From contig JAKGDA010000018.1 of the NCBI GenBank assembly GCA_021596325.1, positions 248,001 through 312,000 on the forward strand: a stretch of 64,000 nt of DNA, in the 5' to 3' direction. The DNA comes from Parafenestella ontariensis. Its lineage: Eukaryota > Ascomycota > Dothideomycetes > Pleosporales > Cucurbitariaceae. The notes below the pieces were generated by a model. It did no database searches. It saw nothing but the letters and a program-made list of their open reading frames with translations, and was not told where the DNA came from. Below are positions 41,407 to 52,585 of the stretch, one piece after another. Made by a program: the position numbers and the translations under genes. Each line of letters begins with the position of its first letter. Position 1 is the first letter of the stretch.

Positions 41407-43807
41407 GAAGTGTCAAACGATCAAGATCTCGAGTCTTCAATACCGAACCACGACATCGTATTTTACGGGTTACAGCCTCATGTTGCGGAACAGCCTCGCG
41501 TTGCGCCCACAGGACGGCGCAGACGCAGAAATTACTTCAAACACCTTTCACGTGTTTCTGTGCGTCCAGTTGGCTCGAACGATAGTGTAATAAACGATCA
41601 ACACTGTCCCGGAGCACTGCACGAGGATTTACAGCCTAGCGGACTACTTCAGGAGCGCCCGCAGAACGGAGACGAGAGCGCCAACAATTTAGAAACATCT
41701 CAACACAATGGACATTTAGGAATGACCCCGAACACTAGCGTCCAAACATCTGCGCGGCCAACTGTGCCCAGCTTAGCTGAGCTGGACAGTCTACCCGCTA
41801 AACCCAAGCTTCAATTCTGGAAACGCTTTAAACATCCGCGAGATCAAATTACTCCAACAGAAGCCCATACGACGCACCCACCTATACAGTCTCAGGCTGA
41901 TGCCGCGACCGCCCCGTTGAGCACCACAAATCCTGAGGTCTCTAATGGAGTTGCAACGGCGCCCGCGCGTCAGCAAACAAGCACACAGTCCCTAGCAGTT
42001 CCAAACCAAGTTCCACCTTTGCCGACTACGGAGAACGTGCAAAATGACCCTGGTCACCCCAGCACTAGAGCAGCCGATTCAGAAGCTGACTTCATATTTC
42101 ACTCAATAAATGCACCAAGACAAGATATCTATAGCCCGGAGCCAGACATCTTTGTCGGACATCTCTACGACTTGCCACCACCCGTGCAATGGGTACATGA
42201 ATGGCGCCTAATTCAAAAAGACGTCAATAAAAACATTAGCAGCGCCATTAAACAGGCTTTGAAGCCTTCGGTATCGGGGAGGAAAAGGACTTTTGAGGCC
42301 GATCTTTACATGTTTGGTCAATTACAACGAGGCCAGCCGGACGTTGTGCTCAGGCCTACTATTTGGATACGATGTGTGGACACAGAATGCCAAGAAGTCG
42401 TCCAGCGCGTTGTATCGAACCTGAGTATTATCAAACGCTTTCCCGTTCACGTCACACAACGCGCCCCACACCTGGCTAGCGCTAGCGGAAGCCCCGAGAT
42501 GAATTCGATTGCTGATGCCCTACTTTTAAACATGCAAGATGAGATCTCACCAACCATCGACCCAACCAGGCCGTCTATGGCGTCCCCTGCGAATGGATGG
42601 GCTACAAGAATAGGCGAGAATCACTTCAACACACGAGTACAGTCATTTCACTCAAACCATGACTCTGCTTGTGGACTACAGATACAGTTTTGGGCTTCGA
42701 AAGGAGAGCTCTATACGTGCAAATTAGGCGGCTTGGTTTGCCTCGATGACACCATACTTGGTCTAACGACGTCTCATGCCCTCTGCGATCCACAATTGGG
42801 CATAATTAAGGATGATGACAGTTTCTCTTCCACAACTCATCTCACTTACGGGCCGACCGATGGCGCAGGACCACCCATTCCATCACATGCAGGTCAGAAC
42901 ACAGATTGGATGCCTGCCACATTCTTTGCAGCAAGATATGGAGCGTCGCACAATTCAAGCGATTCGGAAAATACACGACCTTCGTCGCCCATGAACGAGA
43001 ATCTCTACGACTTCGCGTTGTTGCAGATGGAGCTTGACCCCCATCATATACCAGAGAATCGATATCTCACCGCAACTACTTGGCAGTCTGTGGACACAAT
43101 CTCTCAAGATCTGAGCGGACGATCCGTCAGTCTTATATGCTCTCATGAAGATGTCAAACTCGGCAAGCTTTTGGATGGTGATAGGACCTTTGTTGACGAG
43201 AGTGGCTGCTGGGAAACCAGGAAGATACAACTAGAGGATAAGCGAGCAGCTTTGGGTGAGACATTCCTACCTCATTCCTCCCAGCAGCTGTGGAACACAC
43301 ATAGCCTTGTCTATCATACTGACGATAGTAGGACCTGGTGCTTCGGGCACTTGGGTCGTTGACGGAAACGCCCTACTCGGCATCATCATCGCGGTGTACG
43401 ACAACGAGCCATATGCACACATGATTCCTATTGCGTCAATGTTCTCCGGTATCCAAAACATGTTCTCCAAGCATTCGAAACATCCAGAGGTTCATATATT
43501 GAAAGCTGAGTGTATTGAAAAGCGAAGGCAAGAGCTGCCGCGAATATCGCAACCACGTGCCTCACTTCCAAACGTCGACACAACGTCACTAGAGAGTATT
43601 ATCCAACCTGTGGCGGAGATAAACAGCATCGTTCAACCTACTGCAAACTCGCCAACCATGACAAGGTCTGAGGAAAAGTTTGAGGAATACAGGGGCAATC
43701 CTCTCCCTCAACTCGTTGATACCTCTGGTACCCAAAATGCCTTCCAACTTAGGGCATTTTTCTCAGTGTGCTTAGTCGTTTTCCTGATTGGACTAGTAAG
43801 TTCCTGA
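41356..43807 (+). CDS. Trypsin-like serine protease-domain protein reading in frame into an MFS transporter
   Basis: Exon 1 is 41356-43255; a 73-nt intron (43256-43328) follows; exon 2 starts at 43329. An N-terminal low-complexity region of about 220 residues precedes a conserved region (PPPVQWVHEWRLIQKDVNKN). The protease domain has ACGLQIQF-like sequence (SACGLQIQFWASKGELYTCK), His in LTTSHALCD (residue 474), Asp in YDFALLQM (552) and Ser in GPGASGTWVV (639), an apparently complete triad. The intron splice creates the GPGASG serine motif; unspliced, the frame ends at 43362. After about residue 690 there is no stop: the frame runs through a linker and a hydrophobic stretch, then splices (donor GTAAGT at 43796) into the MFS transporter exons. 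If that splice is not used the protein ends at 43807. A single 1332-residue product from 41356 to 45582 would close in frame. A second ATG lies at 41374. Confidence 0.72.
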
Positions 43808-45582
43808 TGCAGTACAGAACTATCACCTAGCGAACGAAGTTAACCAGTCCTAGGAGTTTTCGGCTTTTCCAATGATCATGCCGGCAATTACTGACACTTT
43901 CGACTCGCTGCACTTGGTTGGTTGGTATGGCAGTGCATATCTCCTGGGAGTTGGCACTATGTACCCGACCTTTGCCAAACTCTATCCAATGATCTGCGGC
44001 GTATGGAGAGGAAGAGGTTTAGTCATCCTGCTCTTCATGTGTTTACTCGTCTACGAGGGCGGTTTACTCTGTTGCTTCCTCGCTTCCAATGGCGGAACTA
44101 TTCTCTTAGGCAGAGTGATCTGTAGTATTGGTGCGGCTGGGTCGTTATCTGGAATAAGCTTTCTTTATACAAAGATAATCACGGTGGAGACTAAGGGTCG
44201 TAATGCACTAGGAGCGGTGTTATCACTCGCCAACGCTTTCTCGTGCTTCTTAGGGCCACTGTAAGTCATCCATTCTTACCACGGTTCGCAATACTGACTT
44301 TGAGGAAGAATTGAAGCAGCGATAACAGAGAAGATACCACAAGCTGCATCTTGGAGAGTAGTGTTTCTTGTTCATCTGGTTGCGATGGCTATCCCATTCT
44401 TCTTCACCCTATTTCATCTCATCATGGTTCAAAGGAGCAGTCGTCCTTATTGTCTTCCTGCGGAATTTCCCGTCAAATACTCGCCAACAGAGATGTCTCA
44501 AAGGTCACGTTTCTTCACAAGAGATGTCGTAAGATTTGTTTCGGCTAATGGAACTATGGTCTGTTTGGAGCTCGGTTTCTATTATGGAGCCATTCTTTCT
44601 TGGAGGAGTGTGTTGGTGATCATACTCCTCACAATCGGTGGAATTTGCCTGTTTTTCCTTATTCTGTATCAGAGTTTGGGAGGTTCGGCTACAATACTTA
44701 CATTCAGGAATTATCTGCTTCATCAACAGACATTCGAAACAGTATTCGCTTTCCTATGGGGCGCGAGCTACTACTCGTTCAACCATTATTTTCGTAAGTC
44801 CTTACCCCGCCATTCCTGCCTCTTTCGTCTAATTTCCTCTAGCTTCTTGGTTGCAAAGCGTTCGCGGAGAATCTCCCCTTAGGGCAGGAGTTAGCTTTCT
44901 TCTTACGACGACCACATTCTTCCACATGAGCATACCTATCTTGATTTTGTGGTGGTTTAGCACACTCCGGAAGTATTATATCTGTGCCCGTCTTGCTTCG
45001 TTAGCTTGTATGGCGTTGGGTGCTGGGCTGATGTCCAGATTCGACAGAAGTACATCGACAAGCAGCTTGCTTGGACTCCAGGCCCTGTTCGGTGCGGGTG
45101 CAGGACTCGGAGCATTCCGCGCTATGTTCTCATTTTACGAATCGCACACCAGTCATGGGCGTACGTCGGCGTCGCCGGGCTGGATTATGGTGGTGGAGTT
45201 GATAGGAGGCTCAGTCGCAATATCCGCAGCACAAACCGTCTTTTGGACTCAGTTATCTAAAGGAGTAAGACACAACGCCCCAAATCTGGAAGTTATACTG
45301 CACGGCGGGGTCAGGAATTTCAAGGATAAAGTCAGTGGTGAGGTGCTAGACGCCGCTCTCAACATTTTCAACGACGCGCTCACCAAGACCTTCTACGTCT
45401 CTACCGCCGCTGGAGCTTGGCCATATGCCGTGGCCACTTTGTTTATCGGGCTGGCCATTCCCTTCGGTTTGGTGTATGGGATTTTCTGGATCCGACACTC
45501 GAGTAAGAGATCACGTGTCCGAATACCGACGCTTGTTATGCATAACCGGCAGTCGAACCTCAGCGAATACACACTGGCATGA
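43658..45582 (+). CDS. Major facilitator superfamily transporter (DHA2/14-spanner type)
   Basis: Proton-driven multidrug or toxin efflux-type transporter of the fungal 14-helix group. Exons are 43658-43795, 43854-44260, 44309-44793 and 44843-45582 (589 residues if started at ATG 43658, MTRSEEKFEEYRG). Introns are 58, 48 and 49 nt. Signatures are LVGWYGSAYLLGVGTMYPTF after helix 1-2, LLGRVICSIGAAGSLSG (motif around GR..GiGaa), GPL followed by SWRVVFLVHL (the WR-F motif after helix 6), and SWLQSVRGESPLRAGVSFL. Helix 1 (RAFFSVCLVVFLIGL) sits at the end of the upstream protease reading frame and joins EFSAFPMIMPAITDTF by splicing, so the transporter needs exon sequence shared with the protease frame. 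Either translation starts at 43658 or the two are one protein. The substrate is unknown. Confidence 0.8.
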
Positions 45583-45961
45583 TCTGGTCAGGCAACAGCT
45601 CACACAGCGAATATATGGACTTTTGTCGGTCTCTTGAGAGCTAGTCATAAGATGGTTTATTTCCCGACCACCCGCTCGATTGTGATTTCGGTGGCTGCCA
45701 TCCATGAACGTGTCTTTCATCCCATGGTAGGCAATGAAATATACTGAGCGTATAACTACGGACCCGAGCCCAAAGGGGCAATCACGAGAATACAGAATGA
45801 GGAACAGGATAATCTAGAAAGTTTGATTACGCGAAATAGTTAGAAGATGTTGCGAGTTTGTGTTCAGAATCAAAGGTTATGGAAGGCGATGTTCAATGGC
45901 GTACGCCCCAAAATAGCTAGCGGCGTCTTGGCTCTTCCGCGTCGCCGACGGAAATCTTGAG
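45583..45961. other. Intergenic, promoter of mitochondrial uL1
   Basis: This 379-bp stretch lies between the transporter stop and the uL1m start, both on the plus strand. No additional gene is recognised. Confidence 0.5.
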
Positions 45962-46996
45962 ATGAACGCGAATGCCATCAGCAACCACACAGCCTCAATG
46001 GCCCACCCACGATCGCTAATAGCTCCCTTGAGCAGATTAACAACATCATCGATAGCTCCCTCGAGATCTGAGATACCCCGATTCGCGTCGACAACGTACC
46101 AGACGATACGATGCGCTACCACCAAAGCGCAGCCCAAGAAAAAGAAGAAGGCCAGGAACACCTTCTTACAATATGACCTGAAGAAGGTGGACCAATTCTC
46201 GCTCATTGATGCGATGCAGTAGGTCTTCCCCATTTGCCCAAATACCCATGGTCAAGCCAAATACTGACTATAAGGTAGCTACATCCGTGCCTTCGAAGTC
46301 GGCCGCAACCCATCCTCTTCAAAGTACGAAATGCACGTCCGCCTGCGCACCCTCAAAAACGGCCCCGTAGTTCGCAACCGTCTACGACTACCCCACCCTG
46401 TTAAAACAGACATACGAATCTGCGTAATCGCGGCGCCCGACTCGAAAGCCGCAGCCGAAGCGCGCTCCGCAGGTGCCACTCTCGTCGGCGAAGACGAAAT
46501 CTTCGCCCAAATAAAGGAGGGAATCGTCGAGTTCGACCGGTGCATCTGTCACATCGACAGCCTCCAAAAACTCAACAAAGCTGGACTAGGACGCGTGCTG
46601 GGACCTAAGGGGTTGATGCCGAGCACGAAGACGGGCACCGTGGTCACATCTGTGGGAACGAGTGTACGGAATATGGTAGGAGGAAGTGAGTACAGGGAAA
46701 GACTGGGGGTGGTCAGGATGGCGGTCGGACAATTGGGGTTTACACCAGAGGAGATGCAGAGGAATGTGAAGGCGTTCATGGATGCGTTGAAGAAGGACAT
46801 TGCACAGATGAGCGATCGGATAACTAAGGAGGTTCATGAAGTGGTAAGTCCAACCATCTATAATATGACTGGTGTGGCGCGGTTGCTAACAGTGTGACAG
46901 GTTCTCAGCTCGACGAATTCGCCTGGCTTCACGCTGAATGGAGAGTATAGAGGCACAAACTCAATAGCGCCAAAGGAGTTGTCTGGTCCTTTATAA
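45962..46996 (+). CDS. MRPL1: Mitochondrial large-subunit ribosomal protein uL1
   Basis: uL1 family protein of the mitochondrial ribosome, forming the L1 stalk near the E site. Exons are 45962-46218, 46279-46843 and 46901-46996 (305 residues). The N-terminus is a mitochondrial presequence rich in Ser, Arg and Ala (SMAHPRSLIAPLSRLTTSS), followed by a Lys-rich segment (TTKAQPKKKKKARNTFLQYD). The mature part has IRAFEVGRNPSSSKYEMHVR, the L1 signature region GLGRVLGPKGLMPSTKTGTV, and NVKAFMDALKKDI. The last exon ends GEYRGTNSIAPKELSGPL. ATG 45962 was chosen for its better context; ATG 45998 is an alternative. It is convergent with COG2, 77 bp apart. Confidence 0.9.
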
Positions 46997-47073
46997 ACTT
47001 TTGCATGTAGCATATTTGCTGTACAAATAATGTACCATATCGAACGCCATCGCTATGCTGGTATCACATTTGT

Positions 47074-48022
47074 CTATCGGCTCGTCTTTAGCGACTTGAG
47101 CACCTTGACTGCCTCCGCAGATTCCTCCATGTCTGCGTAAATTTTCATAACCTTCATGACTCGTCCAGACCCTGCTGTCCCAGCACTCTTTGCCTGTTGT
47201 AATGCTGTGCTCAGATCCATTAGTAAGGTACTACGCACCTTGGCCATCCGCGGGCCTTGCGCTGCAATGAATGGATGCTCGCCTAACCCCTTCTCCAAGC
47301 CTAGTATCAGCATATATTGCACCGCATTCCTCCTCAGCTTCGCAATAGATACCCCATAGCTCCCTTCATCTTCCTCATCGTCGTCCTCGTCCTCATCGCT
47401 ATCCGACACTTCGTCGCCTAGGATAATCGGTTCTTTCCCTGACGTCTCAATGACCAGTTCGCTCTCGAGTTCTTTAAGTCGCGCGTCATAGTCCACAAGC
47501 CGTCTCCCAAGCTCAATCTTCGTCCTAGCATCCCTCCGGTCTTGCAGTAACTGCCCAACTTCTAGTTCCCTCTGCTCAACCACGCCCTTTAGTCCATTAA
47601 CTTCCTTCCTAAATCCCAACAACCCCACCCTAACCTCCTCTACCTTCTCTTCACCGCCATGCAAACTGTTCCCCAGGTTCAGAAAATCCTGGTAATTCGA
47701 GTTCACCAAATCAAGGAGCTCTTTGCTGAGCAGCTGTGAGCGAGACCTGAGCTCCGAGCGTAGGTCTTCAAGCGTTTGATGCCGATTGGACAGGGTAGAG
47801 AGGTACGTCGAGGGCGAGAAGTCTGGGGCTAGGAAGTCACTGCGTTGTAATGGGGTAGCGAAGGGTAGCGTGTCGAGGTTGTCTTCATCGTCGGAGGAGT
47901 TGGAGCGAGAGTCTCCGAACTACGGACTGCTGTCAGTATGTTGTTGTATACGTTTTACACTATTCGATGCATTGGATAGCAAGGGTCAAGCAAGCGCAAA
48001 CACGTACGTAGAACCGACTCAT
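47074..48022 (-). CDS. COG2: Conserved oligomeric Golgi complex subunit 2
   Basis: Subunit of lobe A of the COG tethering complex, which guides retrograde vesicles within the Golgi. Exon 1 is only 15 nt (48008-48022, MSRFY); an 88-nt intron follows; exon 2 is 47074-47919; 286 residues. The conserved N-terminal COG2 block is clear: LQRSDFLAPDFSPSTYLSTL, HQTLEDLRSELRSRSQLLSK, LDLVNSNYQDFLNLGNSLHG and EEKVEEVRVGLLGFRKEVNG, a predicted coiled coil. An acidic linker (DEVSDSDEDEDDDEEDEG) separates it from a C-terminal helical part. Fungal COG2 proteins of this kind are much shorter than the animal protein and keep only this region. The tiny first exon was chosen because it supplies MSRFY before FGDS, as in related fungal proteins. 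Confidence 0.88.
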
Positions 48023-48404
48023 GGCGGTAAGCGTATCGCCATATGCAAACGTATGACGGTGGGCGGATGTCGACGCGCCAGGTGTGATGTCGTGGAAGTC
48101 CGAATAACCTAGCTTTATCGATAAGCTCGGAAAACGAACCGAGGGATCGGAACCATCAGTGATGAATGTTCGGCGTCTCAGAGAGTAAGGTCTCAATTAT
48201 AACATAGTATACTGATTCGGTATAATTATAAGATACCTGGCATGGCGCCAAATATAATTAAGTAGGCGTATTTTCCTAGACCATACCAAGAACCACTTGC
48301 TACTACCATCGACACATAAGCGAGGAGCGGAACATGGTCCCGCACAACCTGCTAGAGATCTCGAAAATCGACACGAACATCCCCAACTACACGTCCAACA
48401 CATC
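48023..48404. promoter_or_regulatory. Divergent promoter region COG2 / eL33
   Basis: These 382 bp separate the divergent start codons of COG2 and the ribosomal protein gene. The part around 48190-48260 is AT-rich (aattataacatagtatac, ggtataattataagatacc). No specific factor site is claimed. Confidence 0.5.
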
Positions 48405-48886
48405 ATGGAGTCCGAAAAAAGCCACCGTCGTAAGATTGTCTAGACCCAATTCCATCTGAGACAGCCAATTGACCTCCTCAGTATACGTCAAGGGCCGTCA
48501 CCTCGGGTACCAACGGGGTAAACGCAACACGAACCCCAATGTGAGCCTCCTCGCGCTGGAGGGCGTCGACAACACCGAAGCAGCACGGTATGTGCATTCA
48601 CTGAATGGTGGAATATATGGAGACTAAAAGATACCAGCTTCTATGAAGGCAAGAGGGTCGCATTCGTGTATCGCGCAACCTCTGAAGTACGCGGAAGCAA
48701 GTGCCGCGTGATTTGGGGCAAGATCCGGAGAGCACATGGTGAGCAGAGCACCTAAGGTCTTTGCTGCATCATAATCTGACTTGATTAGGAAACTCCGGCG
48801 TCGTGCGAGCTTCTTTCAACCACAATCTTCCACCAAAGTCGTTTGGCGCATCGGTTCGCGTTATGCTGTATCCCAGCTCGATATGA
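48405..48886 (+). CDS. RPL33: Cytosolic 60S ribosomal protein eL33 (L35Ae family)
   Basis: Protein of the cytosolic large ribosomal subunit. Four small exons, 48405-48429, 48482-48587, 48638-48738 and 48789-48886, give 109 residues, the usual size. Introns are 50-52 nt. The spliced protein starts MESEKSHRLYVKGRHLGYQR and continues with NTNPNVSLLALEGVDNTEAA, FYEGKRVAFVYRATSEVRGS, then CRVIWGKIRRAHGNSGVVRA and ends KSFGASVRVMLYPSSI. All four exons are required, and no single open frame covers the gene, so a plain open-frame scan would miss it. It is divergent from COG2. Confidence 0.95.
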
Positions 48887-49570
48887 TACAAGTCGCGATT
48901 AGTGATACTCAGTACACTACCGCCTTATATCTACGGTTGCATTGAGCTACTGAGACAAGGCATTCTCGATGGCTGGCATCGCAATCCCGCTGCATTTGAC
49001 TCGGAATTAGAGTCTTGCAGGTATCCAGCAGGTTACAGCACCTGAGCTTGTGGCAGACTCTAATCCTGCAGCAATCGTGGGATACTTCCGGTCGAAAACC
49101 AGTGTGAAGGCATACTCCATTGAAGGATTTCAGGGGGCGCGTGCATAGACAGCTTCCAAGTCGTTAGTGGTTAGATGCAGAAATCACACATCTAAGTAGT
49201 GATATAGACTCAGAGCAGTCATAGCTGAGCACATTACTTCTATACCCAATAATCAATTCATAACTCACATGAGTTCTACTCATTGATAACTTGGTCGTTG
49301 TAGACGCGCCGCATGCTGGCCACGGATCATCGAAGGATGTCTGGCGAGACCAAATGTGCGGAGTTATCCAACTGGCTAGTGTACCCCTCCGTGGGGTAAG
49401 ACGTCAGGATGCTTACAATTACAATCGAGAAGTCTGTCCCGAGGTCGTCTCGTCTCTTATTCCCGCATTGCTACTCGTGAGTGCTTGCTTGACATTAGAG
49501 ACTTCTACATTCGTTAAGGCGTCGAGCATATTTACTGTATACTGTAAAAGTCAAGACAGGACGCTATACA
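48887..49570. other. Intergenic, no gene recognised
   Basis: This 684-bp stretch lies between the eL33 stop and the NADH pyrophosphatase start, both plus strand. A 103-codon frame at 49291-49602 overlaps the real start of the next gene in another frame and has no family resemblance. Confidence 0.5.
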
Positions 49571-50919
49571 ATGCCCCCGCTTCCCCAACCCGAGCTTCCT
49601 GAGCCAGCGCATCCAACCGTCGACTCGATGTTGAGCCGCAAGTTTGGAAAAGAGGTTGCCAATTACTTCTCCGGTACATCTATTCGAACCCATTACTCCT
49701 TCGCCATCTAATACTACTACTCAGGTTCTCCATTAAACCGCGTCTCCTTCCTGCGCCCCGATCACGCCTTCCTCTCCGCCGCCCTCCACCACCCGAGCAC
49801 AACGTTCCTCCTCTTCAACAAGCTCGAGCCGCTATTAAAGTCTTCCAGCGAACTCGCGCAGAAGAAATTCGATGATGTCAAACCCGTGATTGGCAATAAT
49901 CCTTTTGAGCGGCCAGAGGAAGATGTCATTGCGCAATATAACTCCTCGCTCTACCTGCCTCAGATAATATTTCTAGGGCTGGATGAGCGGAAAGAGGGCT
50001 TTGTGTACAAGGAACATTACAAGGGCCAGCCGTGGTTTGCGGTTGATGTTACGCCGACGGGGAGTGTGACAGAGGAGGCGGAGAAATTGGTGGAGAAGGT
50101 GAAGGGCGAGGGGTTGGATTTTAGCAAGGGCAGGATGCATTTGAATCTGCCTGCGCAGGAAGGTAAGTTACTCTATATTCTGATTGACAATAGCATTATG
50201 GCTGCAATACTGACGAACTTTTGATAGCCGCCATCTACGCCGAAGCCCGCCACCTCCTCGACTGGAACGCGAGAAACCCGTATTGCGCGTCGTGCGGCTA
50301 CAAGACACTTTCCGTAAACGCCGGCTTCAAGCGCACCTGCCCGCCAAAGGATATCGCTGAAGAAGTAACCAACGCCGGCGAACGTCCCCCATGCGCTACG
50401 CGAACCGGTATCTCCAACCTCAGCTTCCCGCGAACAGATCCGACCGTCATCATGGCGGTCGTCTCCGCAGACGGAAAGAAAGTCCTCCTGGGTAGACAGA
50501 AGAGATGGCCACCCCACTGGTACAGCACTTTAGCCGGTTTCCTCGAGCCCGCCGAGTCTGTCGAAGAAGCCGTGCGCCGCGAAGTCTGGGAGGAGTCTGG
50601 TATTCATCTCGGGCGTGTGGTGATTCACTCCACGCAGCCTTGGCCCTACCCGGCCAATTTGATGATTGGCGCCATCGGCCAGGCAATTCCTGGGGGAGAA
50701 ACAGTGCATCTAGGCCACGACGCGGAGTTGGAGGATGCGAAGTGGTTTACGGCAGATGAAATTAGGGAGGCGCTGAGGGTTGGGACGAGTGGACTTGGCG
50801 AGGCTGCGGGGCCGGAGTATAAGGAGGGGGGGCTTAGGTTGCCGCCTCAGACAGCAATTGCGAATCAGCTTATAACGGCGGTTGCTAATGGGTTTGCTAG
50901 TGGGACGCCTATGATTTAG
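49571..50919 (+). CDS. NPY1: NADH pyrophosphatase (Nudix hydrolase, Npy1/NUDT12)
   Basis: Cleaves NADH (and related dinucleotides or NAD-capped RNA) to nicotinamide mononucleotide and AMP. Exons are 49571-49673, 49725-50162 and 50228-50919 (410 residues). Domain order: N-terminal NUDIX-like region (SPLNRVSFLRPDHAFL), zinc ribbon, then the Nudix fold. Zinc-ribbon cysteines fall at about 200, 203, 218 and 236 (NPYCASCG, RTCPP, PPCATR); the gap between the last pair is 17 residues, wider than in bacterial NudC. FPRTDPTVIM precedes the Nudix box GFLEPAESVEEAVRREVWEE at about residues 284-306, which keeps all G, E and REVxEE positions. The NADH-specific SQPWPFP motif is present as STQPWPYPANLM. 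No C-terminal peroxisomal tripeptide is visible. It is convergent with the cysteine synthase gene. Confidence 0.93.
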
Positions 50920-51082
50920 GTTGAAAGCACTGCTCGCATTGGGCAAGGGCTTGGGAATGGGAATGGGAATGGGAGTTGTTGATGGTAGATGAAGTTCCTC
51001 GACTAGAACTTGTAGACAGTTATAGACTCGTAGACGTGAGTTCAATGGTGTTTCTTTTATCTGTTTATGTATACTCAACCAT

Positions 51083-52296
51083 CTAAGGCAGGACGATGTA
51101 CTTGGTCAAATGCTGAGGTATCGCACCAAGCAAGTTCTTCTGCTCCAACCACTTCTTAGAGAACAGTCGATCGGCGTATCTGTACGCGCCATCGCAGAGC
51201 AATGTGACAACTGTGTGTCCCTTGCCCAGTTTCTCTGCCACCTCCTTTGCTGCTACTACGTTCAGACATGAACTCGCTCCGAGGTATAGTCCCTCCTCAT
51301 CCAGACACCTATACACCATCTCAATCGTCTTCTCGTCGCTGATATGTAACGAGCCGTCAAGGAGGTCGATGTCGGGCTTGAGGTTGTCTGTTACGCGACC
51401 CTGGCCGATGCCTTCTGTTATCGAACCTCCAGCTCGCTCCGCCAACTTCCCTCCACTCTGAATATACGAGTGTAGCACACTGCCCGGTGGGTCCGCAAGA
51501 AAGCTCTTCACCCTCCCATCGCTCTTCTCCTTCAAGTATCGTGTAACACCAGCTAGTGAGCCTCCGGTACCGGTAGCGCAAGTGAAAGCGTCAATCTTGC
51601 CCTCGGTCTGATACCAGATCTCCGGCCCCGTAGTCTCAATATGTGCCTGCCTATTTGCCGTATTATCGAACTGATTCGTCCACACTGCGTTGTCTAAGCG
51701 CTCCGCATGCCGTTTCGCTTGGTGGTTGTAATTCTCCGGGTTCTCGAATGCGACGGCAGGGACAGGGTATACTTCTGCGCCGAGCAGGCGGAGGAGGTCG
51801 ATTTTGCCCTGTGATTGCGTGTTTGGCATGTAGATGACGAGTTTGTAGCCTTTAGAGCGACAGACGTGTGCGAGGCCTATGCCAGTGTTTCCTGCTGTTC
51901 CTTCGATGACGGTACCGCCTGGTTTCAGGAGCCCAGCCTTCTCGGCATGCTCGACGACGAAGAGCGCGGCACGGTCTTTTACGGAACCACCGGGGTTTTG
52001 GAATTCGGCCTTTCCCAGGACATTGCAGCCTGTCTCTTCGGAGAGCTTCTTGAGGCGGATTAGAGGGGTTTTGCCAATAGCTGGGGTAAATTAGTGAGTT
52101 GCACTTGAATAAATGTATGAGAAAAGTTGTAGTAATCAGAGCTGCTGGAGTTCATACCATCTACGAGACCCCGCTGTGCAATGCCTTGGGCTTTCGAAAT
52201 GTTGATGGCGGTTTTATTTGCAGCTTCCAATTGACTTAAACTTTCGGCACTTCGCCATGCAGAGGCAGCAAAGCCTCGCGCTGCTGTCCTGAACAT
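51083..52296 (-). CDS. Cysteine synthase-like PLP enzyme, mitochondrial type
   Basis: Fold-type II pyridoxal-phosphate enzyme of the cysteine synthase group, expected to make cysteine from O-acetylserine and sulfide. Exons are 52158-52296 and 51083-52080 (378 residues), with a 77-nt intron. The N-terminus (MFRTAARGFAASAWRSAESL) is a plausible mitochondrial presequence. The PLP lysine is in NPGGSVKDRAAL; the substrate loop is EGTAGNTGIG, and the phosphate-binding glycine loop is TGTGGSLAGVTRYL. The substitution LADPPGS and the C-terminal extension (FSKKWLEQKNLLGAIPQHLT) match fungal cysteine synthase 2 proteins (S. pombe Cys12 group) rather than bacterial CysK. Members of this group may have a role other than bulk cysteine synthesis. 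It is divergent from the condensin gene. Confidence 0.9.
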
Positions 52297-52585
52297 GACT
52301 GCAACCTAAAAAATGCTGTGAGACGTTGAGGCGAAAGAGAAAGCTGTCAATGATGTCTGTCGGCCCATCGGCGAACAAACGCGCTTTCGCCCGCGATGTC
52401 GCAATCCCGCGGGCACCCCTGCTCTCACGTGCTTTCGTATCCGCGGTGCCTGCATGCGGCATTGTTTATGTCTGTGCGCTGCTCACAACATTGGGAAGTC
52501 GCGAGCCGCACATCAGACAACATCAACAAGATATCGATGAGAGTACCCGACGAAGCCACTACTCACTACTGACCACACAGCAAAC
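52297..52585. promoter_or_regulatory. Divergent promoter region cysteine synthase / condensin
   Basis: These 289 bp separate two divergent start codons and must carry both promoters. Nothing further could be assigned. Confidence 0.5.

Noticed and set aside
36852..45582. Possible secondary-metabolite cluster (two reductases, MFS transporter)
   Set aside because: No polyketide synthase, peptide synthetase, terpene synthase, P450 or cluster transcription factor is present, and the flanks are housekeeping genes.
45877..46233. 118-codon minus-strand frame with a hydrophobic segment, opposite uL1m exon 1
   Set aside because: It lies antisense to the presequence exon of mitochondrial uL1, whose spliced frame is clearly real. 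The hydrophobic stretch is the complement of the Lys-rich (AAG) run.
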